Source: JAUILH01 sp964230215
Lineage (GTDB): Bacteria > Bacteroidota > Bacteroidia > Flavobacteriales_D > JAUILH01
Length of the DNA stretch: 64,000 bases
Reading direction: 5' to 3'
Assembly (NCBI GenBank): GCA_964230215.1
Contig: CAXRGQ010000007.1
Coordinates: forward strand, 744,001 to 808,000
Numbering within the stretch: the first letter of the stretch is position 1; every line of letters begins with the position of its first letter. The translations under genes were made by a program, and so were the position numbers. Shown here one piece after another: positions 8,521 to 16,040 of this stretch. The notes under the pieces were generated by a model. It did not search any database. It was not told the DNA's origin and saw only the letters and a program-made list of their open reading frames with translations.

Positions 8521-9981
8521 CTATGGAATCAAATCTACAGCAATTTTTGCCGATTGCAGGCATAAAGGAATGCCACCACCTGGATGCACGCTGCCACCAC
8601 AAAAATAAAGGCCTTTGATGTTTGAATTGGTATTGGCATGTCTCAAAAAGGCGGCATACTTGCCATTTGAACTGGTACCATAAAGCGCACCTAAATACGA
8701 TCCAGTATTACTGTCAATACTTGCCGGGTTTAATCTGTGTTCAACTTCAATAAGCGATTCAAGGTTTGTGTTTAGGACAGCGTTTATTTTATCGATAACA
8801 GTTTGTCTATACTCATCTTGGATAGCATTCCAATTATCTTTCTTTGCCGCAGGGGCATTAATCATTACAAACCAATTTTCACATCCATTTGGGGCGTCTT
8901 CTTGCTCTAAAGGCGAACTCCTATGAATATATATTGTGGGATCTTTCGGCAATTGCTTGTCTTGAAATATTGACTTGAACTCTTTTTTGTAGTCATCACT
9001 GAAAAGGATATTATGAATATCCAGTTCAGGAAACGCCTGCTTTACCCCCCAGTAATATATTACAGCTGAGGATGAACGCTCTTGCTCTAGCTGTTTTTTG
9101 GGAGGATTGGTATTTGGTAATAGTTTGTTGTAAGTATACCAAACATCTACGTTCGTTAGGACAAGATTACATGGGTATTCGTGATGTTTGGTTTTAACAG
9201 ATGTCACCTTCTTTTTTGAAAGGGATATGGACTGCACTTCCTCATCAAACCTAAACTGCACGCCCAGCTCCTCTGCCAGGGTTTTAAGTGCTGTAGGAAT
9301 GGACCGCATGCCTCCTTTGGGGAAGAATGCTCCAAAACCATGCTCCAAATGGGGAATCATATTTAGGATAGCTGGTGCCTCATAAGGGTTAGACCCGTTG
9401 TATGTGGCGTACCGATCAAAAAGCTGAACAAGCTTAGCATCAGAAAAGTCCTTGCTGTTTTCTTGATGCATTGAAGAGTTCAGTTTATAGGAAGGTAGTT
9501 TGGTCAAGGCTTTTGCAACATCTTTGCTCAACCAAGTTCGTGCAGAACGAAGATTTTTTTCGGTAAAAATGTGACCTATACGTTCATAGCGCAAGGCAGC
9601 TTTCTCAAGACGCTTTTGTACAGCCTGGTTTTCATTTGGGAATACCTTATCTAATTCTTGACTAAGCTTATTCTCCTCTGCATACATTGTAAATGTAGTG
9701 CCGTCCTTCCAGAAATATTTGCAATCAGCATCCAGCTTCTGGTAGTTAAAGTAAGTCCGTGGGTCTTTTCCAGCCAGCTCGAAAAGTTCGTCAAGGAACT
9801 GAGGCATAGTAAATAGGGAAGGACCAAGGTCAAATCGATACCCATTTTTAGACCATTGCGCTAGTTTGCCTCCAAAACTTGGATTGCGCTCAAGAACTAA
9901 AACGTCAAATCCTTTTAATGAGAGTCTTATCGCACCAGCAAGCCCAGCAACACCAGATCCTATGACAACGGCTTTTTGCAT
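8521..9981 (-). CDS. crtD: Carotenoid desaturase, CrtI superfamily, probably CrtD-type
   Basis: A 486-residue FAD-dependent desaturase. The N-terminal dinucleotide fold reads VVIGSGVAGLAGA, followed by FGGKLAQWSKNGYRFDLGPS, and the C-terminal FAD/substrate block is LYFCGGSVHPGGGIPLCLQS. It is clearly homologous to the CrtI at 12876-14342 but divergent from it. Because the other copy sits with phytoene synthase and this one sits with CruF and CrtZ, I read this as a 1-hydroxycarotenoid 3,4-desaturase (CrtD); sequence alone does not separate the two activities with certainty. It is first in its operon. The shared 228-bp region to the divergent sigma gene contains GTTTAAC at 9986-9992 close to this start. 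Confidence 0.75.
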   Translation of the reverse strand: MQKAVVIGSGVAGLAGAIRLSLKGFDVLVLERNPSFGGKLAQWSKNGYRFDLGPSLFTMPQFLDELFELAGKDPRTYFNYQKLDADCKYFWKDGTTFTMYAEENKLSQELDKVFPNENQAVQKRLEKAALRYERIGHIFTEKNLRSARTWLSKDVAKALTKLPSYKLNSSMHQENSKDFSDAKLVQLFDRYATYNGSNPYEAPAILNMIPHLEHGFGAFFPKGGMRSIPTALKTLAEELGVQFRFDEEVQSISLSKKKVTSVKTKHHEYPCNLVLTNVDVWYTYNKLLPNTNPPKKQLEQERSSSAVIYYWGVKQAFPELDIHNILFSDDYKKEFKSIFQDKQLPKDPTIYIHRSSPLEQEDAPNGCENWFVMINAPAAKKDNWNAIQDEYRQTVIDKINAVLNTNLESLIEVEHRLNPASIDSNTGSYLGALYGTSSNGKYAAFLRHANTNSNIKGLYFCGGSVHPGGGIPLCLQSAKIAVDLIP

Positions 9982-9985
9982 TCTA

Positions 9986-9992
9986 GTTTAAC
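9986..9992. promoter_or_regulatory. GTTTAAC site upstream of crtD-like gene
   Basis: An exact copy of the 7-mer found four times over the ECF-crtI promoter lies 5 bp before the crtD-like start codon. It is a candidate site for the same regulator. A single 7-mer is weak evidence by itself. No full TTG/TAnnTTTG promoter for crtD was found in 9982-10209. Confidence 0.35.
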
Positions 9993-10093
9993 AAGCTTGG
10001 TGCGTTAATGTTCGAATTAATTAGTTTCAATTTCAATCAATATTAAGCCTCCACATTCGTCCTAAATATAGGATATAAAGAAATTTTAAGAAT

Positions 10094-10108
10094 TTTTAAC
10101 AGTTAAAA
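10094..10108. repeat. Perfect 15-bp inverted repeat in the crtD/sigma divergent region
   Basis: TTTTAACAGTTAAAA is a perfect palindrome around a central A. It lies roughly midway between the crtD-like start (9981) and the sigma gene start (10210) and contains two TTTTAAC half-sites similar to the GTTTAAC sites around the other crt operon. Candidate operator for a dimeric regulator; could also be chance in AT-rich DNA. Confidence 0.45.
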
Positions 10109-10141
10109 TCCAATAATGCGAACAAAACGCTGGTTTATCTG

Positions 10142-10172
10142 TTGTAAAAGTAAACATGTATAACGATATTTG
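10142..10172 (+). promoter_or_regulatory. Probable promoter of the sigma-70 paralogue gene
   Basis: TTG at 10142-10144, 20 bp spacer, then GATATTTG at 10165-10172 (7 of 8 to TAnnTTTG). The predicted transcription start falls in GTTTTAACAACA just downstream, which resembles the repeats in the crtI promoter. Leader would be about 30 nt. Confidence 0.5.
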
Positions 10173-10209
10173 TTTTAACAACAATTATTAAGCGAACAAT
10201 ATAACATAT

Positions 10210-11064
10210 ATGAGACAATTAAAGATAGAACAAAGTATTACAAAGAGAGACTCCATGTCGCTCAATGCATACTTTACCGAACTAAACACAATGGATATGA
10301 TTAGTGCGGACGAAGAAGTCGAACTGGCTCAGAGAATAAAGAAAGGTGATGAAGTTGCTTTCCAAAAGTTGGTAAAATCCAATTTGAGGTTTGTGGTTTC
10401 TGTGGCAAAACAATATCAAAACTTTGGGGTAAGTCTTAATGACCTTATCAATGAAGGAAATATTGGATTGATGAAGGCGGCGAGAAAGTTTGATGAGACA
10501 AAAGGATTCAAATTTATATCCTACGCAGTGTGGTGGATTAGACAATCTATTCATAATGCTATTCAGCAAAAAGGGAAATTGGTTAGACTTCCAGCAAACA
10601 AAGCAGGTTTGATGTTGCGCATTAGAAGGGCTGAAGATCAGTTTATCCAACAAAACGAAAGAAAGCCAGATGCTGAAGAGTTAGCGCAAATGTTGGACAT
10701 GAACGAGTCTGCGATTACATCTACATTATCAGCGCAGTTTTCATCGTATAGTCTAGACGAACCGGTGGCAGAAGATAGTGGAACGTCTAAAATAGACTTG
10801 TTTGAGTCGGACGAAGACAACAATATTGACAGTGAGATTGAAAGAAGTTCACTGAGACAAGAAATCAATAGATTGTTGGGCAGATTAAACAACAACGAAC
10901 GTACAGTATTAAGCAACTTCTATGGTCTTGGAACGGATTCAAGAACCCTAAGTGAAATCAGCTCTGAGCTGCATTTGTCAAAGGAAAGAATTCGCCAAAT
11001 CAAATCAAGAGCTTTAAAGAAGCTTAATAGTATGAAGGGCGGACATTTGCAATCGTTTGTATAG
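10210..11064 (+). CDS. RpoD-like sigma-70 factor (probable alternative paralogue)
   Basis: A 284-residue sigma factor with the short Bacteroidota RpoD layout. The N-terminus MRQLKIEQSITKRDSMSLNA and the region 2 block VKSNLRFVVSVAKQYQ, then LINEGNIGLMKAARKFDETK and FKFISYAVWWIRQSI, match group 1/2 sigmas. Region 4.2 is LSEISSELHLSKERIRQIKS. It departs from what I recall of the primary flavobacterial RpoD at places that are normally nearly invariant: the segment after region 2.4 reads HNAIQQKGKLVRLPANK where the usual form has an AEQSRIVRLPLNK-like stretch, and region 4 lacks the usual LTPREADV wording. I therefore call it a second RpoD-like factor, not the housekeeping one. The SRPBCC gene begins on the very next base after its stop. 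It sits between the two crt operons. Confidence 0.75.
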   Translation: MRQLKIEQSITKRDSMSLNAYFTELNTMDMISADEEVELAQRIKKGDEVAFQKLVKSNLRFVVSVAKQYQNFGVSLNDLINEGNIGLMKAARKFDETKGFKFISYAVWWIRQSIHNAIQQKGKLVRLPANKAGLMLRIRRAEDQFIQQNERKPDAEELAQMLDMNESAITSTLSAQFSSYSLDEPVAEDSGTSKIDLFESDEDNNIDSEIERSSLRQEINRLLGRLNNNERTVLSNFYGLGTDSRTLSEISSELHLSKERIRQIKSRALKKLNSMKGGHLQSFV

Positions 11065-11526
11065 ATGCACCAGCTAAGGCAAACACAAGATTTACCCTTA
11101 AGTCTGAAAGAGGCATGGGAATTCTTTTCTTCGCCAAAAAACTTGAAAACGATCACACCTCCCTACATGGGTTTTGATATTGTAGGGGAGTGTCCAGACG
11201 AAATGTATGAAGGGGCTTTTATCCAATATAAGGTAAAGCCCCTTTTTAATGTTCCGACCACTTGGGTTACTGAGATTACCCACGTAAAAGCGCCCCATTA
11301 TTTTGTTGATGAGCAAAGACATGGTCCATATAAGATCTGGCATCATCAACATTTCTTTGAAGAAATTGAAGGGGGTGTGCGAATGACTGATATTATAGAC
11401 TATAGACTTCCAATGGGCGCCTTAGGAAAACTAGCACACCCGCTAATTGTCAAGAAAAAACTGAATGAAATATTCCGTTTCAGAAAGGAAAAGCTAGATC
11501 AATTATTTGGAGAATTTAAGCCCTAG
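11065..11526 (+). CDS. SRPBCC-family protein
   Basis: A 153-residue protein of the START/SRPBCC ligand-binding fold, of the CDI-like type often seen near crt genes in Bacteroidota. Features: LPLSLKEAWEFFSSPKNLKT at the N-terminus, TPPYMGFDI, WVTEITHVKAPHYFVDEQ, GPYKIWHHQHFFE and a C-terminal helix LNEIFRFRKEKLDQLF. No signal peptide. Its ATG follows the sigma gene's stop directly, so both are co-transcribed. Its end overlaps the idi end by 11 bp on the opposite strand. Substrate unknown; a hydrophobic ligand linked to carotenoids is speculation from context. Confidence 0.75.
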   Translation: MHQLRQTQDLPLSLKEAWEFFSSPKNLKTITPPYMGFDIVGECPDEMYEGAFIQYKVKPLFNVPTTWVTEITHVKAPHYFVDEQRHGPYKIWHHQHFFEEIEGGVRMTDIIDYRLPMGALGKLAHPLIVKKKLNEIFRFRKEKLDQLFGEFKP

Positions 11527-12043
11527 CAAGCAGCTTTTCAGAGTGCTTTTGAAGGCAGATTTTAAACCAAGGCGTATATAATTCTGGATTTTGGCTGATA
11601 TCGTTCAACAAGTCCTCAACAGCCACATATTTCCATGTGTGCACTTCTTGTTTGTTCGGTAATGGTTCTACGTCAGAAACGCCAGTAAAAACATGATCAA
11701 GTTCATGCTCTATTAAGTCATTATCAAACGTGCATTTATAGATAAAATGAAAGGCGGGCTCTAAGTCACAGCTCATTCCCATCTCTTCCATCAATCGCCT
11801 ATTGGCACCATCGTGATAAGACTCATTAGGACGAGGATGCGAGCAACATGTATTTGTCCATAAACCGGGCGAGTGGTATTTGCTTAAGGCACGCTGGTGA
11901 ATGAGCATTTCGCCCTTTGAATTAAATACAAAAACCGAAAATGCGCGATGGAGTTTGCCCTCAACATGCGCCTGCATTTTTTCCATTGAACCGAGTACTT
12001 CATCGGCCTCATTTACCAATACAACTAACTCTTGCTGTGCCAT
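11516..12043 (-). CDS. idi: Isopentenyl-diphosphate delta-isomerase, type I
   Basis: Nudix-fold enzyme converting IPP to DMAPP. Visible residues: LHRAFSVFVF at 31-40, LWTNTCCSHP with the catalytic Cys67, a Nudix-like helix RRLMEEMG, and EHELDHVF with catalytic Glu114. The length of 175 fits the family. The start ATG shares its A with the crtB stop (TAATG), so idi is the last gene of the ECF-crtI-crtB-idi operon. It works with the MEP-pathway enzyme IspG found at 33638-35566. Confidence 0.93.
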   Translation of the reverse strand: MAQQELVVLVNEADEVLGSMEKMQAHVEGKLHRAFSVFVFNSKGEMLIHQRALSKYHSPGLWTNTCCSHPRPNESYHDGANRRLMEEMGMSCDLEPAFHFIYKCTFDNDLIEHELDHVFTGVSDVEPLPNKQEVHTWKYVAVEDLLNDISQNPELYTPWFKICLQKHSEKLLARA

Positions 12044-12879
12044 TAAAGAATGTTAAAGTTGTGTCTTAGGTATGACCCTACAAACAAGGTATATTTTCGC
12101 TTATTCGGTATACGGATTCTCTTTTTCAAGATTTGAGACGCATCTAAACCTTGAATTTTCCTGAAAAGCTTATAATAGTACACATAGGCTATGTATACCC
12201 CAAACCTAGAAGACTTAGGCAGCATTTGTATGCCCTTAAAGCCCTCCTTAAAGTCGTGTTCAATATCTTTTTCGATTTGTTTTTTAGTGGCATTGTCAAA
12301 GTTGCTCAAGTCAACACCCGGAAAATATGTCCGACCAAGCTTCTCATAATCTTCTTGCGCATCTCTTAAAAAGTTGATTTTTTGAAATGCAGACCCTAAA
12401 CTCATTGCTTGTGGTTTTGCTTTCTGATAGAGTTTCTCGTCTCCATAACAAAACACTTTAAGACACATTAATCCAACCACTTCAGCCGAACCAAGTATGT
12501 AAGTTTCATAGTTGGACTGATCATAATCAACAGGGTTTAGATCCATTTCCATACTCTTTAGAAAGGTGTCAATTAATTCCCAGTCTATCGAGTATTCATT
12601 CACTGTATGCTGAAACGCATTTAAAATTGGGTTTAGACTAATTCCTTGTTCGATTGCAAGCATGGTGTCTTCACGGAATTTTTGTAGAAGTTCAGCTTTT
12701 GGGTAGTCGTGAAATGTGTCTACAATTTCATCCGCAAAACGCACGAAACCGTAGATCGAATAAACGTGCTTACGAATTTCTTTATCTAAAAAACGAATGC
12801 CCATCGAAAAGGAAGTGCTGTAAGTTTTAGTGGTCAATTTGCTTGACTCAAATGATACATCATCATAAAGTCTTTTCAT
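12043..12879 (-). CDS. crtB: Phytoene synthase
   Basis: Condenses two GGPP to phytoene. The 278-residue protein has both Asp-rich metal-binding motifs of the trans-isoprenyl synthase fold: DEIVD at residues 50-54 and RDAQED at 172-177, plus FLRDAQEDYEKLGRTYFPG. Overlaps crtI by 4 nt (ATGA) upstream and idi by 1 nt downstream. No GGPP synthase gene is in the window, so that activity must be encoded elsewhere. Confidence 0.95.
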   Translation of the reverse strand: MKRLYDDVSFESSKLTTKTYSTSFSMGIRFLDKEIRKHVYSIYGFVRFADEIVDTFHDYPKAELLQKFREDTMLAIEQGISLNPILNAFQHTVNEYSIDWELIDTFLKSMEMDLNPVDYDQSNYETYILGSAEVVGLMCLKVFCYGDEKLYQKAKPQAMSLGSAFQKINFLRDAQEDYEKLGRTYFPGVDLSNFDNATKKQIEKDIEHDFKEGFKGIQMLPKSSRFGVYIAYVYYYKLFRKIQGLDASQILKKRIRIPNKRKYTLFVGSYLRHNFNIL

Positions 12880-14342
12880 AGTCCATGGTTTTTTAAAATT
12901 AACTGGCTTACCACTTTCCCCGAAATTAAGGAAGGAGGAACACCCGGCCCTGGAACGGTTAACTGCCCAGTATAATACATATTTTCTAGTTTCTTGTGGC
13001 GCATCTTAGGTTTTAAGATAGCCGTTTGTTTTAATGTGTTAGCTAAGCCATAAGCATTGCCTCCAAAAGCGTTGTAGTCTTTTTTGAAGTCCTTGATACA
13101 ATAGGAGCGCTTCACAATGATATGCTCTCGGAGAACTTGACCAGTTCTCTTTTCTAGTCTATCCATCAGTAGATCAAAATATTTTTCACGCAATTCATCA
13201 CTATCAGATATGTTAGTAGCAATAGGCATTAACATGAATAAATTTTCCATACCCTCTGGGGCCACAGAAATATCTGTTAAAGATGGCGCACACACGTAAA
13301 ACAAAGGCTTGCTTGGCCACTTTGGATCATCATAAATCTCTTCGGCATGAACACCAAAGTCTTCATCAAAGAACAAATTATGATGCTGTAAACCTTCCAC
13401 GCGTTTGTTAATTCCCAAATAAAACAACAAGCATGAGGGGGCAAATGTTCTTTTCTCCCAATAATTTTCAGTGTAATTAGACTTTTTACCTAGCAACTTG
13501 TCTGTGTTCGCATAGTCTGCAGAACTCACCGTGATATCCGATACATGCATTTCCGAATTAACCAGAAACGAATCAACAATTTTATTAGAATGAGAAAATT
13601 TATCCACGGCGGCGTTTGTATGTATACTTACGCCATTTTCGGTGGCTATGGATTTCATACCCTCAATAATCTTGTACATACCGCCCATTGGATACCATGT
13701 GCCTAGTGACATATCTGCATAATTCATTAAGCTATACAGAGCAGGCGTATTACCAGGCTTAGCACCCAAAAATAATATGGGAAACTCCACAAGCTGCAGA
13801 AGCTTTTCGGATTTAAAATATTTTCTAGCGTATTTACTAAAGGACTTTAAAAGGTCCATTTTTAGAAGTCCCCCAAGCACACGCTTATCTGCGTATTCTC
13901 CTAGCTTTAGAGAGGGTTTATAGACAAGATCATTTATCCCTACCTCATATTTGTACTGGCTATCTTTAAGAAAGGCCTGTAGTTTATTTCCCGCACCTGG
14001 TTCAATTGACTCAAATAAAGCCTCCAACTCACCCATGTTAGCCGGGATGTCTACGGTGTCATCCGAGAAGAATACGCGGTAAGATGGGTCTAACCTCTTA
14101 AGTTCATAGAAATCCGATGGTTTATGGCCAAAGTCTGAGAAGAATTTTTCGAAAACATCTGGCATCCAGTACCAACTAGGCCCCATATCAAAGGTAAAAC
14201 CACCTTGTTTCCACACTCTACAACGTCCGCCTACATCTTCATTCTTTTCAAATAAGTGTACATCATACCCTGCCTTAGCTAGGTAGGCCGCACTGGCCAG
14301 CCCACTAAATCCTCCTCCTATAACACTTACTTTTTTAGGCAT
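12876..14342 (-). CDS. crtI: Phytoene desaturase
   Basis: A 488-residue FAD-dependent desaturase. N-terminal dinucleotide fold KVSVIGGGFSGLASAAYL followed by DVGGRCRVWKQGGFTFDMGP; C-terminal block NMYYTGQLTVPGPGVPPSL, the typical end of CrtI enzymes. It desaturates phytoene toward lycopene. The start overlaps the ECF sigma gene by 8 bp and the end overlaps crtB by 4 bp, so all four genes of this operon are translationally linked. Assigned as CrtI rather than CrtD because it is fused by overlap to crtB; the second homologue is at 8521-9981. Confidence 0.92.
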   Translation of the reverse strand: MPKKVSVIGGGFSGLASAAYLAKAGYDVHLFEKNEDVGGRCRVWKQGGFTFDMGPSWYWMPDVFEKFFSDFGHKPSDFYELKRLDPSYRVFFSDDTVDIPANMGELEALFESIEPGAGNKLQAFLKDSQYKYEVGINDLVYKPSLKLGEYADKRVLGGLLKMDLLKSFSKYARKYFKSEKLLQLVEFPILFLGAKPGNTPALYSLMNYADMSLGTWYPMGGMYKIIEGMKSIATENGVSIHTNAAVDKFSHSNKIVDSFLVNSEMHVSDITVSSADYANTDKLLGKKSNYTENYWEKRTFAPSCLLFYLGINKRVEGLQHHNLFFDEDFGVHAEEIYDDPKWPSKPLFYVCAPSLTDISVAPEGMENLFMLMPIATNISDSDELREKYFDLLMDRLEKRTGQVLREHIIVKRSYCIKDFKKDYNAFGGNAYGLANTLKQTAILKPKMRHKKLENMYYTGQLTVPGPGVPPSLISGKVVSQLILKNHGL

Positions 14343-14835
14343 ATAATGCGTTCACCTGAGTTGATAATATTTTTCTGGATGTATGGATTCTGCTCTTTAC
14401 TGTCCCAATTGGAATGTCTAATTGTTCAGCAATCTCTTTATACTTATATCCTTCGTAGTGTAAGGTAAAGCAAATACGTAAGTCTTCATCCAATTTGTCC
14501 ACCAATTTTTGAATTTCTTTTGCCGTAATTGATGAAGTAGTGCTAATGGACTGATTCTGTGATGCAGTATTCATTGCATACATCTGCGCATCCTGAATCT
14601 CACGAAATTTAGATTTCCTTCTATAATTGTTGATAAAGATATTTCTCATGATAGTATACAACCACGCTTTCAAGTTGGTTTCACTTTCATATTTATCTCT
14701 ATAATTAAGCGCCCTATAGTATGTTTCCTGCATAAGGTCATTAGCGTCCTCATTGGATGAGGTAAGAGATAAGGCGAAGGCTTTGAGTTTATCACTCATT
14801 TTTCGCACACTGTAATCGAATTCTAAAGCTGTCAT
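14335..14835 (-). CDS. ECF-type RNA polymerase sigma factor
   Basis: A 166-residue group 4 sigma factor. Region 2: LKAFALSLTSSNEDANDLMQ with the DLMQETYYRAL motif, then LKAWLYTIMRNIFINNYRRK. Region 4: LDEDLRICFTLHYEGYKYKE, then IAEQLDIPIGTVKSRIHTSR. No anti-sigma gene is adjacent. It is the first gene of the operon and overlaps crtI by 8 bp, so it is made together with the pigment enzymes it may control. The arrangement of a CarH/LitR-type MerR gene plus an ECF sigma plus crtI/crtB recalls the litR/litS carotenoid locus of Streptomyces. Confidence 0.9.
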   Translation of the reverse strand: MTALEFDYSVRKMSDKLKAFALSLTSSNEDANDLMQETYYRALNYRDKYESETNLKAWLYTIMRNIFINNYRRKSKFREIQDAQMYAMNTASQNQSISTTSSITAKEIQKLVDKLDEDLRICFTLHYEGYKYKEIAEQLDIPIGTVKSRIHTSRKILSTQVNALYA

Positions 14836-14912
14836 TGTTTAATCATTTTGGTTAAACGTTAAACAAATATATGGAAAAGATGTTTAACAAAACAAATAAA
14901 AAGTTAAACAAA
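14835..14912 (-). promoter_or_regulatory. crt operon promoter overlaid by GTTAAAC repeats (candidate CarH-type operator)
   Basis: Read on the minus strand, TTG at 14895-14893, a 21-bp spacer and TATATTTG at 14871-14864 form an exact Bacteroidota promoter for the ECF-crtI-crtB-idi operon. Four exact copies of GTTAAAC or its complement overlie it: 14851-14857 and 14858-14864 in tandem at the predicted start of transcription, 14882-14888 in the spacer, and 14903-14909 just upstream of the TTG. A weaker TTGTTTAA runs into the start codon at 14835-14842. The position suits a repressor that blocks RNA polymerase. Confidence 0.6.
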
Positions 14913-15060
14913 ATACACGATATTATCTTAAAGCCTTGAAAAACAGGCGCAAAAACTACGATAATTGTAGTGCTAAAATTTGTTAAAACAACAATTCGGC
15001 ATGTTCAATAGCTATTTGTTTAAGAAATTGATGCACGAAACGGAAGAAATTGAATGAGAA

Positions 15061-15930
15061 TTAGAGTTCAGAAACGAATTCTTGGTATTTGCTTACAACT
15101 GAAAAGTTCTCCCCACTAGAAATCTGATTGTGGTGTAATTGATATCCTGTGGCATAAATTGTTTGAGAGGAAAAGTCTTGCTTTAATTGCTTGATGTATG
15201 CTTCTAACTCACCTTTATCGATACCGTTTACAAAACATGTTATTAAAGCATCTACTTTCTTTAGCTTACCCACAGACAATAAATCTTGATATGGCACAGC
15301 TTGTCCAAGGTAAACGACATTATACCCTCTACTTTGCAGTATATACGAGTAGAACAAGAGCCCTATCTCATGCATTTCCTTCTCGTGTAAGAAAAGTAGA
15401 TAGGTTTTTGCTTCTGGATTGAATACTTGCCCCAATTGGTCAATTGCAGTGATTAGTTTTTGTCTAATGAGGTTTGATATAAAGTGTTCTTGAGCAGGTG
15501 TAACAGAGCCTACTTGCCATAACACACCTACCTTTTCTAAGAATGGATAAACATGATTGGAGAAAAATTTTTCTATACCAAGTTTGGCAATACCCTTCTC
15601 CACCGTTTTCACAAAGCGGGTTTCATCAATGTCTAACATGCAAGTAACAAGGGAGTCTATCAAAGTATCTTCTAGATTCTCTGATGAAACGCCCAATACT
15701 CTTTCGGATATCTCTTCTTCACTTAGTTTAGAGACTTTAGAGATTTTCTCGCCAAACTTAATTAGCATAGAAACGTTTAAGAGTTTCTTTAAGTCCTCAT
15801 CTTTATAGTAACGAATGTTGGTATCGGTGCGCTCGGGGTTTAATAACTCATAGCGTTGCTCCCAAATACGAATAGTGTGGGCCTTAATTCCCGATAACTG
15901 TTCTAAGTCTTTAATTGAGTACGTTGCCAT
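15061..15930 (-). CDS. MerR-family regulator with cobalamin-binding-like domain (CarH/LitR-like)
   Basis: A 289-residue protein. Residues 4-70 form a MerR winged helix (YSIKDLEQLSGIKAHTIRIW, then NIRYYKDEDLKKLL). Residues about 80-165 form the helical bundle and 175-285 the Rossmann-like B12 domain. The CarH light-sensor signature Wx9EH is present (Trp138, Glu148, His149), and HEKEMHEIG puts a His187 where CarH has its lower axial ligand, with Glu185 in place of the usual Asp of DxHxxG. The later SxL and GG motifs are not obvious, so adenosylcobalamin binding is likely but not certain. GTTTAAAC at 15932-15939 lies directly upstream of the ATG. Position next to the ECF sigma and crtI/crtB argues for control of carotenoid synthesis, possibly by light. 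Confidence 0.85.
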   Translation of the reverse strand: MATYSIKDLEQLSGIKAHTIRIWEQRYELLNPERTDTNIRYYKDEDLKKLLNVSMLIKFGEKISKVSKLSEEEISERVLGVSSENLEDTLIDSLVTCMLDIDETRFVKTVEKGIAKLGIEKFFSNHVYPFLEKVGVLWQVGSVTPAQEHFISNLIRQKLITAIDQLGQVFNPEAKTYLLFLHEKEMHEIGLLFYSYILQSRGYNVVYLGQAVPYQDLLSVGKLKKVDALITCFVNGIDKGELEAYIKQLKQDFSSQTIYATGYQLHHNQISSGENFSVVSKYQEFVSEL

Positions 15931-16040
15931 TGTTTAAACTTTCTGCTAGATAAAACAAGCGTCCCTAAGAAATGTTCAAGCCTAGAAGAAATACTTCACT
16001 GCTGATATCTACTTTCTTTGTGTAATTTTACTATACAAAT

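Noticed and set aside
14335..14835. Anti-sigma factor gene next to the ECF sigma
   Set aside because: The neighbours are crtI and, across 225 bp, the MerR gene; no membrane anti-sigma is encoded nearby.
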